DNA of 64,000 nucleotides from Aptenodytes patagonicus (lineage: Eukaryota > Chordata > Aves > Sphenisciformes > Spheniscidae), in the NCBI RefSeq assembly GCF_965638725.1, contig NC_134949.1, positions 54,588,151 to 54,652,150 of the forward strand. Reading direction: 5' to 3'. The position numbers and the translations under genes were made by a program. Shown one piece after another: positions 21,901 to 32,334 of the stretch (position 1 is the stretch's first letter; every line of letters starts with the position of its first letter). Below the pieces are notes generated by a model. That model had not been told where the DNA came from and ran no database searches. It worked only from the letters and a program-made list of their open reading frames with translations.

Positions 21901-24240
21901 GTGACATGAACAAACTGCCTCAGCTCAGCCTTTTCCCAATGGGGCACACCTCGCAGGTAATTGTACTGTCAATTTGCTCCACAGCAGTTGTCAGCCCTCT
22001 GCAGACTGAGCTGCTAGGGCTTACTTTTAGAGTTTTTATTTAAAACAACTGCTTGGATTTCACAGGTGCAAAAGCTTAAGCAATGGAGCACTTCCTAAAA
22101 AGAGGGCTTAGAGCCACCAACCTTTTGAACTTTTGTGTGCTGAATTTCTTGGAGACTTCTCTCATGAATCAGTTGCTTCATGACACGCAGAGCTGTTTTG
22201 TCTGAATGTAAAGAGGACATAACAAGCTACTAAACTTTAAAGATCTATACCAGATGCAGATGAGCCATGAAAACCTAAGGTGGCTCTATTTATCCTCTTA
22301 ATTCCTCAGTTATCTGAGATGAAAGGTACCAATTAAAGGTGAGTGCTGTGTCATAGCTAAGTTTTCTTAAGGAAGTACACTACTCCGAATATTAGCCAAG
22401 CGCCTTTTACAGTTTTGATTCTTCAGTCACATCAACAAATAAAAAGCAATGCCTAATAAAACTCAATTAGGCCATCATGGTCTCCTTTGTCCAGGAGTAC
22501 AACAGAAGCACTGTTATTCTTTCAGCAGTTTTACTTCACGTTTTGAAACCTGCACTCTTTGTTTTTGCTCTTTTTACTTTTCATGAAAATAGTCGTAACT
22601 CAATAAATAGATACTGTACCTATTTAACTATTTTTAAATAAAATCCACAGGGGTATTTTCACTTACATTACTAAATTGAGATAAGCTTGGATAAGAAGCT
22701 TGGATTTTAACTAGATCTTGAAGATGAAAAGATAACTTCCTTGTCTTTACTAAGATCTCAGCTGAGACTGTTTACTGTTTACCTGTCCTGAGGTGAGAAT
22801 GTAAGACTTCACTCTAGTGAGAAAAGGTCTGAGAGTGCTCACTCTGACTTCTGTGCCTTTGAAGTAAGCCTGCAATGAGTCAAGGCGTATACTGTTGAGA
22901 AGAATGAGGAAAGGTATATATTACTCAGAAGGAAGAAAGTCCAGTGTCTAGATTCCTATCTGCAAAGAGAAGTGAAGAAGCAAGCAACTAGTAATTCGCT
23001 TCCCTCTCATCCCTGATTTTGGCAAAGTCTTTTTACCCAAGTGGGAAGTAGCTGGCTGCCCACCTAATCTTAACGCTCTTACTCTGCTGCTTCTGCACTG
23101 GAGAGTGAAGAAAGTGATGGCCCGCCATGTCGGTTGAATGAATGGGTTGCCTCTGAAGGACAACGAAGCTGTCCACATGCTTATGGCAGAACCTACTGTT
23201 AGGCATCGCCCTGTGCATCTTACTCCACAGTACATTCCCTACTCTCTTCTCTCAGGATATTCTTCATTACCTACTATTCTGCTTAGTCATAGCTTTACCC
23301 TGAAGTCTTTTCAAAATTTATTCCAACATAATACACCCAAGAGATTAAACATGGAAGATTCTGGATACATTTGGTAGAATCTGGTGGATGCCCACCTTTT
23401 TTTTGTGTCATAATACTGTACCCAGTGTTTTTCACAGTGTGGGTCTAATATTCAACATGGAAATCCTGTGTGGGAAACTTGCAGAATGGAACTGTCTTTC
23501 AGAGAAGATGCGTTTTCATTGACCTCAGGAGAAGTTGCAAATGCTCACCTGTTTTGGAAATCAGGCTATCATGGGATCCTGTGCAAATATAAACACCTAA
23601 AAGTTTTGAAAGTTGTGGCTTTTAGACATTACACTGTTTTATTTACTAGTTAGTAGAAATACTGCTAGGCATGGACTAAAACCACACAAAAAACTCAGCA
23701 TATCCTTCCTTCTGCCCATGTCAATCCAATGACTGTGCAGTACATTTTAAGGCTCAGCATACAGTGAGTTTGCATAAAACAAATTATAAGCACATCAGGC
23801 AAGCGTGACACAATACTGTATCAGTGGAAGTGCTGGTGGCACATCTGTGCTGAAGCTTTCCATGCAAAATGTCATTTTGGTTTCCCAGGTGCAACACGAA
23901 TACAAAGAGAGTAAGCAGAAGAAAACAAAATGAAAGTAAGTTAAAGTAAAAATCAGCACATGATTTACATGGTTTAGCAAAATATGGCTCCTATCAGACG
24001 CTGACTGGCTACAGTTTAAAATAACCTATTTAAGAATCAGAGGCAATTTATCATTCCTTAAAAAATGAAGTGCTAGATTATTAGGAGTAAAACAAACTAG
24101 GTCTACCCAGGGCTTTAATTCTACATCTGGCGTGTTAGCAGGAAATTCTATTCATGCCCTAATGTGCCAATGATTTTAAAATGTTGCAGGGGAAGACACA
24201 GTAAAATTTTAAAATGCATATGAAAGAATTTAAAAAAAAA

Positions 24241-27200
24241 AATTAAAATAGAAATATATCTACCATCCTTTCTCGGTTAACCGATACAATACGGTCAGGA
24301 TACCAGCCTGGTCTCTGCTCCCCCTGGATATGATCCCTGCCCTCGGTGGCTGTCAGCCTGGCCCGGTCATGCTGCAGAGTGCTGGAGAGAGGATGGAGCA
24401 GAAGGGGAAAGAGAGCAGAGCAGCGCAAGGCACACAGCACAACCTTTGCTCTGTCAGCGTGTCAAGCACAGGCTGTTAAGAAGAGGAAATGTTCTCTATC
24501 AGAATATAAGGGCCCAATTTCTCTGTACAACAAGCGCATCTGTGTCATACAGAATCTCAGTTACGGTACTGCCTATATGCAAGACTGATCTTATTATTCT
24601 GGGATCACTCATTTGTCATCATTACAGTCGGGTTCCTGCGGCTCCTTAAGGAACATACTCATATTTCTGATTAACAAATGCTTTGACTTTCCTATTTAAT
24701 CTATTATTTTGCTGATCTAACCTATCTAATTTCAGGCTTGTCTCTCTATCAGCATTATTTATAGAGCATAAAATTAGCTGTGGTAGCTCACATTCCTTTG
24801 GCAAAAGGAATAGATCTGCCTGGAAAACTGCAAGGTTGCAGCTGGAGCTTGGCTGGTGCAATATATTTACAAGCATCAAAGTTCACCCCAGCCCTTTAAC
24901 GCAACTTTCTTGACAGGTGAGCTCCTGTCACACCTGGCCTATGCAGAACACGAGCTCCAACGCCGAGTCAGTGGAAATTCTTCTAACTAACAGTCCCTGT
25001 TTATACGGTGGCCATGGAATCAATATGCAGGATCAAGTATTGCATTTTCTCAAGTCGTGCACTTTTTATTTTGTCTCAGCAAATCCCATATGGCTGAGGC
25101 ATTTTTATAAGAATGCGAGCAATTTTGAGCTCTGTGGAATATGCTGAGTGCTGTCGGATGCAGGCAGAGAAGGGCAGAAGAAAAAAAATACATTCCTTTG
25201 AACACACTAATATAGAAGGCAATTAAGGAGTACAACAATAACGAGCAATCATTCTCTCTCGTAATATATGTTGCACTTTAAAGAGCAGGTGAGGACTCCC
25301 TGAAAACAATAACAAGTAACATAATGAAGTCCTGTCTACACAGGAATGTTACTTCAAGTATTTTAGATGAGTTGGCTTGAGTGCATTCACAAAGATTGTT
25401 TTAAAGTGGCTGGGCTTTCTTTTTGCATGAATGAAACCCAGGCTCACCAGCCCACAGCCTTCAGCTGTGAGCTGCATCAAGCTCATGAGAGGATTCTGTC
25501 CATTTTCGAATGATTTTCCCTTATTGTATAATGTGATAAGGTTTATTTGCTGTCTGGCCCTGAGTGCCCTCTTCTGTTACAAGATCATCTGGATTAAGTA
25601 TGTTATCACTCTCACTGAATGCTGACAGCTTTCTTTGCAATTCCAATGTGTGTCCCCCGCCAGATTCACACATTTTTTTAGAGCAGCGCCTCTTTTCCTC
25701 CCCTGATATTGTCTCATGGGGTTGTGTGTAGCACGTCCAGCCGCAACTCTGTGACACTGCCTCAAATATTAGGATTTGTGAGTGTTGGCCAAACTGAATG
25801 CAAGAGAGGGACATTCCTGAGAAATGGACCAGTGCCACCATAAAGCAAAATAATGCTGGCGGGTCTACAAGAGCACAAGGGATGTGAACAGGACCTCCAG
25901 GACTTCTAACTATCCAGAATAGGATGAGCTGTGAAAGATTTATCCATGGGAAGTCACCGCTGAACCCCAGTATTGTAACATACCCAGGTGATTTACCACA
26001 GCTGTCAAATGATGTCACTTCAAATAGGGAGTTGTAGAGCTAATATTTTTTTTCAAACCACTAAACTGAAATGCAAAGACTGAGGTTACAAAAATGCTGT
26101 TTGAAATCCAGATAGGCGGTCAGCTTGAAAATGCTGCAGAGGGAAATATTCCTATCATGTCCTGTATTACATTGTAGCTCTGCATCTCTAAACCAGGTAG
26201 TATCTGGATGCCATCACCGGCAATGGAAATGAGCTGTATGAACCATGAGCCTCTTCCCATCCGTTTGGCACCGCCTTCCCTAGTGTGGTCATTGTGGTGC
26301 TCCACAAACAAGAACTCAATCTTCTGTCCACACCTTGCGCTGCTTGACTACGCATCTGGGCTCACTGCCGCTCTTCCTGCCACTCACATAATGTGGCAGC
26401 ACTGCATGAGTTAAAGGGAATACAGATTGCAGGGCAGGCATATTTATTGCAACAGTGGATGCAGAAAAAAAGCAACAACAAATATACTTTGGCTCATACT
26501 TGTTCAGCACTCTTTAGGTCCTTTCACATTTTATGAGACAAATTACCAAAATTAAACATTTCAAAATGCTGAGATTATAAGACACTTATAATCAAATCTT
26601 CAGCAATATAAAATTCTTGGATTCAGGCCAATTGCTCTAAAGTCTGTTCCCTTCTAGTGCACATGATGCTGACCTGTGTGTGTTACAGGAGATCTTGAGG
26701 GAAAGACTGTGCTCCATTCTACTATGCACAGAGCAAAGCAATGCAGCCTTCTTGGTTGCTTATCTGCACGGTGTCTCTCTCTCACTTCTGCAGTTGAATA
26801 TATTTCAGTACCTTTCTATGCAATGCTGCATATCTTTGTGATTTATCCATTGCCTTTTTCGGTAAGACTTTTTCTCATCTCTTGGAAACACACTTCAAGG
26901 TAACATTGCTACAGAGGTGCACATAGAACTGCAAACTTGAATCCTGTTACTATTCACCTCTCATTAGCCCAGCATCTTCTTCCCTCCTTCCCATTCCAAC
27001 ACCAGCACAGGATTTCTACAGAAAGGAGATGTAGTGTGGGAGGCATCTTATTTTATTACACACCACTGGGTTCCCTGGGAACATTCATTTCCTAGGGAAG
27101 CCCAGACTGGAAAACCAGATGGGAATGACATTCCAAAATTGAGAAAAAAAATGAAACCTATTATCATTGGCGCTGAGTTCAGTGTAGAAATGACAAATAT

Positions 27201-30200
27201 TTGCAATTTGTCTCTGGCAACCGAGGCACCGTTATGATGCGGAACATGAGCCTTGCCAGCTGCTTGATGCATAAAAAATGTTTCAAAAAAGAAAAGGAGA
27301 ATAGGAAGGAGAAGTCCAAGGATTCTGTGAATGGATTTCAGCACAGGAGCCAGAAAGCAAAAAAAGAGCTGGAAGGATGCTTGTGACAACTTGTGTTAAC
27401 TTTCATACGAGTGTCTAGATTCAGAGGAGTCTGGGACAAGGAAAACAACATACAGGAAGATCTGCTGTAAATTGTGCAGAAGGAAACAGACCTCTGAAGA
27501 ATATTAGGATGTTATACCACTACCTCAAGCGCACCCTGAGGTTAACAAGAGTAGTGGTAGCTTCCCAGAGGTCCCCACTGCACCCTTTCCAGAAAACAGG
27601 AGTGAATTCTGCTTTCATTTGCAAAGATAGGTGCACTTAGCAGATAAGGTGTGCTGTGCCAGAGTTATGCTAAGTAAAGATTATCATGAAAAAATTGGCT
27701 GAGGCATCCCACTGAAGTTCTCATTTCCCCTAATAACACAAAAACATTAATAAAGATGCATCTCTTCCATATCTTTGGCTATAATACATTCATTTTTCGC
27801 CCCTGTATTCTCTCATTTAAGAAAGAGCAGGACAAATCCCTCATCCTGTTTCCCTGAGCAGCATGGACACCTCCTCCTTCTCTCATGGATTTCGAACAAG
27901 ACATGATGAACATCTGTCACTTGCAGAAAATATTGATCAGAGTGTTTGTAAGGCTCCTCCACCTGCCCTTCAATTTCCCAACAAAGCCCTTCATTATTAT
28001 TCTACAGTTATTCAGAACAGTCATACAGTTCCTTTCTCCAACACATTTGCCCAGTAAAAGGCATCATTAGCCAGAGAAGCAGAAGGATGTCTGGATCTCC
28101 CAGAGTGACAAAAGGAATGGACACATCATTAACATCCATTGCAGTCCAGGGAGCAATTCTTATTTTTGTTACAGTAAATAAGGCTGAATTTCTAAAAAAG
28201 CCTGTCATCAACTATTGCATATCATTCTGCATTAGTATCTGTGAACTTTCCATAGTAGTCAGTGAGGCTTTGCAGAAGCTTGAAAAAATATCTTTTTTTT
28301 CTATTTATGAAAATACAGGCACAAATGTCCAGCCACTGCTTCCAGCACAAGTCAGGACCATGAACTTTCCAAATCTTGAAGTATTTTCTCAGTAACAGCA
28401 CAGTGAAACACACATGTAATACGTATTTCCAGCACACACTGGTAGACCAGCACCAATACAGTGAGCAGCGAGCCAGCTGGATTGCTGGCAAGAACTGAGG
28501 CACTAATGGTTACACATGTCCACATGCAGAGGTGCTGCTGTATTGTTTTTTTGTTGCTGAATATTCAGACTGCAGTCCATACAGATGCTTTGCAAACTTT
28601 ACCATCCTGAAGTCCCAGCATAATTACTCTTCATCCCAACCAGGCATGGGAATTACTCAATCTCCACCTCCTCCTTTCCTGCCAGTATCGGTACACCACC
28701 ATCATGTCTCTTTCTAATCCCTTCTCAGGACACTCCATTGTCAATCTCCGCCGTGTTTCCTCCATACAGCTTGGCAGCCATTTGAAATGGCGGTGATTTA
28801 ACACTGGAGGAGTCCTGAAAATAGCTTGGTTTCACCCCAGACTGCAGAATCCTGGTAGGTTCCTATATTTGTTCCACGAGACAGCGACCATGGAGCATTG
28901 CCCGGGAGAACACCTTCCCAGCACGTGGTGCAAATCAATGCATAACAGTGTGTATGCAACGAATCACAGGGAAATGGGGGCTGTACCACAGTAAATAAAT
29001 CATATGGATACACATTTTTACTCTAGCTAGTACACATTGGTTGTTTCCAAGAAAATGCATTGTGAAAGCTTTTCCTTGCACATATGGAAATGATTTCTTA
29101 GAAACAGTCCTGCTCAGTTATCAGACCTATTCAAAACAAATGAAAACCAAACATTTCCAAAGCAAATAAGGTGTCAAAATGTGGCTATGTAAGACTAATC
29201 TAATGAAAACAATTACAATTACTTAAAAGCAAGAAAATAATTAATTTAAGGACATCTTAAATCTTACAATGGCCATATGATGGCCTGGTGAATTATTCTT
29301 ACCAGATTAAAGCAGAGGTGGAAACAGAGCTATGGGTAACCTTTAGTAACACCAGCCAAAGTAATCTTCAGCCATGTAGATTTTTTTCTACGTTATTATT
29401 GGATGCTGCTGAAATTTGTGTTCATGCAGGGCTCAGCAAAGGGATATGAACAGACTCTTACTAAGGGAAAGAGTCCTCAATACTGGATTAAAAGAAATCA
29501 CAGAATTCACTTAATAAACAGCCTCAACTCTCACCAAGAATTGCAGCTTTTAGATATATTATTTTTAATCTTTCTTTTTGAGTCAGAGTACTTGCTTTTA
29601 TTCAACAAGAAACGTTGCCAGGTATTAGGTGTGTCAACAATTACATTATTATATAAGTTACTTACATAATGGGTACTGCTGGAACCTAATGGTTTATACA
29701 TAGGTTGATATGCAAATGTGAAAAATATAAACTTTTTGAGACATATATATTATTTTTTAGATATAAATATATATTCACCTGAATTTGATTAATATGTAGC
29801 TATATATATGAAGTATATGTTAAAGTTGAATATATATGCAGAGAAACATGGAATTTCTCACCTATATAGGTGTTTATATTCCATAGTATGTTTTGTTTTC
29901 AAAAGAACATTGCACTTGTGTTCACATGTCAAGACTACTACTGAAAACAGCATTTATTTTCATGCAGACCTGGGTCTTGCCTACAGCCAGAAGTGGTAAA
30001 GTTAATTCATAGAGCTTCCCTGTTGTGGATATATGTATATCAGTATAAAATTTAATATGCACAAGGTAATCTTAACTTGTTTTAGGGAGGAGAATAAACT
30101 ATGCCAACACAAGGCACTTTACTGTTAGTGGAATGGGCATATTGTATGAGGCTGTACTAGTGTAACACTTCAATCTAAGACGCAAAAGTAAAGAAGAAAA

Positions 30201-30810
30201 ACATCATGCCACTAAACAAAATAAGTTACGCCAGTGCATTCTGTGATGAACACCTCTCTTTCCTATCAATTGCTGATGTAAGTAAAATTCTCGGGTGGGT
30301 ATTGTCATGGCAAAAGTAGTAATAGCTTATGCACTGGAGAGAACTGATAATTAAACACCCAGCATGAGGCTGCCTGTTTGGAGAGCTAAGGATGCCAGTG
30401 CAGGAGAGCCACTGGAGAGCTGTAATGGTGGTGAGTAAAAGCGCTCTTTTTGTCTGTTAGCTGAGGTGATGAGGTCCTTTGTGTGGCATGGGGATTACAG
30501 GAAAAAGGAAGGGAGAGTTACGGGTTCAGTTTTGACAGGCCCATGGCCCAGGGTGTCTGTGGTAGGAGGAGACAGAAGCAATGTGGTTTGTGTGAGTTTC
30601 TGACAATACAAAGACCAAAAAAAAGAGCCTTTTTGGCAGGGGAGAGATCCTCTCCTTGAGAATTTGCAGGAAGTTGCTTCTGTCAAAATTACTTACAGCC
30701 CCTATGCATGAAAACAGAATTTGCATGGATTTTGTAAGTGAAGAGAGAAAACCAAGAAAACACCTTTTTCTGTGCCTTTGGCTTCTGTTCCAAATGGGGA
30801 ATGGACCTGA
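24241..30810. other. Intergenic region, right part; no gene recognised
   Basis: AT-rich sequence up to the second CpG island. The longest open frame is 165 codons on the minus strand at 25,521-26,018 and has no recognised motif. There is a 7-bp-arm inverted repeat at 24,911-24,930 and an AT-rich block at 29,730-29,850. No transposable element could be assigned. Confidence 0.65.
29730..29850. repeat. AT-rich low-complexity block
   Basis: Alternating TA/AT stretches (TATATATATTA, ATATAAATATATATT, CTATATATATG and similar) in an otherwise unremarkable intergenic region. Confidence 0.75.
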
Positions 30811-30817
30811 AAAATCA

Positions 30818-30856
30818 TAATAATAATAATAACAACAACAACAACAACAACAACAA
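30818..30856. repeat. Compound microsatellite (TAA)n(CAA)n
   Basis: About five TAA units run directly into about eight CAA units, just outside the second CpG island. In one frame it encodes a poly-asparagine stretch that makes a spurious open frame. Confidence 0.95.
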
Positions 30857-31519
30857 AAATCTGTTCAGCAAAGGGGCAGCACCATGTGAGTGCCTGCTGC
30901 CATGGGACAGCCGTGCCCAGGCACAGGGAGGCACCAGGCAGGTGAGGGAGGCTTCAGCCACCCGAAGTTGGGCCTGGTGGGACAGCGGCACACTGGCCCG
31001 GGAACCAGGGGGGAAGTGGAAGGGGTCTCCAAATTTTGCAACTTCAGAAACAGATGTCCTCATTAGCAAAGCAATCCTGTCATACCAAGTCCTCGTGGTT
31101 GGAGCCTGTGAGGATGGAAGAAAAAACGGGAGAAAAAAAGAGAAAAAAGGAAAGGGAAGGGTAAAGGGGGAGGTGGCGCGGGGGTGCCCTCCCGGAGGAC
31201 GGGGCTGGCAAGCTGGGGCGATGGCAGGAGCCGCCGCCCGCAGGAGGGGGGGACCGGGATAGCACAGGGGCACAGTCCCGCTCTCCCGGCGTGTGAAGGA
31301 AAGGACGCGCTGTGAGAAACCGCTGCCCGCGTTGAATTTAGTGGGAGCCGCATCCAGTCCCGACCTAAACGCTGTGACAGCCGTGCTTGCTGACAGCCGG
31401 TTTCTGGGAGGACATCCCCTCCCCAGACGGTACAGCCAACAACCGGCAAGGTCTGAGGGGGAGGTAGACGGGGTCGCTTCGACCTGGCGGGGGGGAAAAA
31501 ACCCCGAAGCAACATCAAT

Positions 31520-31538
31520 GGGGGGGGGGGGGGGGGGG
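31520..31538. repeat. G19 homopolymer
   Basis: Nineteen consecutive G on the plus strand within the second CpG island. Expected to be quadruplex-prone and error-prone in sequencing, so the exact length may be wrong. Confidence 0.9.
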
Positions 31539-31785
31539 AATCAACCCAGTACTTTAAACCCGCGCAGGTTAAATGGCCAGCAACAGGTGGCTGAAATTGC
31601 AGCGGATTACGGCCGGGGACTCCCCGGAGCGGGGCGCCGGGCGGTGAGGCGGCCCTGTCTGGGGAGAGGGGTTGGGGTTCCCGGCCTTATCCGGGCGGCA
31701 GCTGTGGCGGAAGGGAACCGGGCTCCCCAGCTCGGGACTGCACAGCGACCGCTTCCTCCCGCGCTGCCCGGGCCGGCGCCGCCGC

Positions 31786-31809
31786 CTACAAGTCCCGTCA
31801 TGCGCAGCG
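31786..31809 (+). promoter_or_regulatory. ZNF143/NRF1-type composite motif
   Basis: Reads CTACAAGTCCCGTCATGC followed by GCAGCG. The first part fits the ZNF143/THAP11 site (ACTACAAYTCCC then an ATGC half, then GCG). The overlapping CATGCGCAG is an NRF1-like half site. It lies about 115 bp upstream of the YY1-type motif. Confidence 0.65.
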
Positions 31810-31922
31810 CCGTCGCGGCCGTTGCCGTCGCGCCCCGTCCCCCCCTGCCGCCGTTGCTCCCCGCCCACTGTCGGCGGCGCAAGCGCAGGGGAGGCGGCGT
31901 CCAGGGCAAGTCTCCCTAATGT

Positions 31923-31934
31923 AAGATGGTGGCC
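31923..31934 (+). promoter_or_regulatory. YY1-type motif near the presumed CNOT4 start site
   Basis: AAGATGGTGGCC differs from the YY1 consensus AAGATGGCGGC at one position. Its orientation and position fit a YY1 site just downstream of a TATA-less start site. Confidence 0.55.
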
Positions 31935-32071
31935 GGGCTGGCAGCGGAGCGCCCCGAGCTCGGAGATTACCCGTCTCTCGCGTAAAGGTCGTTGGAGCAG
32001 CCGTCCAAGCGCCCGGCTCGCCGCCGCCGCAGGTCCCGCCCCAGGAGCGTCGCCGCGGTTTTTTCCCCCAG

Positions 32072-32147
32072 CTTCTCCTCTCTTTCCTCGCCGCCTCTCT
32101 CCTTCCCTCCCCACCCTTCTCCTCCTTCTCCCCTCGCCTCCTTCCCC
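32072..32147 (+). repeat. Polypyrimidine tract in the presumed 5' UTR
   Basis: Seventy-six bases, all C or T except for three interspersed G (two in CG dinucleotides of GCCGCC and one in CTCGCC) and one A, ending about 110 nt before the donor at 32,259. Confidence 0.8.
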
Positions 32148-32283
32148 GCACGCTCAACCCACCCGCCCGCCCCCGCCGGCCCGGCCGCCGCCGCGCCGGG
32201 CAGCGTGAAGGAGAGCCGCGCACACGCACCGCGGGCCGGGCAGGGAGGAGGAAGGCGGGTGAGTGCGAGCTGAAGGCCGGGCC

Positions 32284-32334
32284 GGGGAAGGAAGGAGGGA
32301 GGGAAGGAGAGGCGAGGAGGAGGGGGGGGGGGAG
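32284..32334 (+). repeat. Polypurine tract with G-runs just inside intron 1
   Basis: About 50 bases of G and A with a single C, including an 11-12 base G run at about 32,322-32,332. It starts 25 nt after the presumed donor and is partly complementary to the pyrimidine tract at 32,072-32,147. Confidence 0.8.

Larger units (their letters stand above)
14261..24240. other. Intergenic region, left part; no gene recognised
   Basis: AT-rich sequence between the NUP205 CpG island and the middle of the intergenic gap. Open frames are short and have no recognisable protein similarity. Simple sequence occurs at 16,103-16,150 (A-run followed by AAAT/GAAT units) and as an A16 run at 18,895-18,910. No tRNA, rRNA or mobile element was identified. 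Confidence 0.7.
31900..32258 (+). other. CNOT4: Probable CNOT4 non-coding exon 1 (5' UTR)
   Basis: CNOT4 encodes the RING/RRM E3 ubiquitin ligase subunit of CCR4-NOT. The right boundary is supported by the consensus donor GCGG|GTGAGTGCG at 32,258/32,259. The left boundary is a guess from the YY1-type motif. No RING-domain coding sequence (the human protein starts MSRSPDAKEDPVECPLC) was found anywhere in the window, which fits a non-coding first exon. The exon holds one short upstream open frame and a long pyrimidine tract. Assignment to CNOT4 is by synteny only; another gene or a lncRNA is possible. Confidence 0.5.

Noticed and set aside
27048..27389. 113-codon minus-strand frame with hydrophobic stretches in the intergenic region.
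   Set aside because: T-rich sequence read as Phe/Leu runs. No conserved motif and no start context or neighbouring exons.
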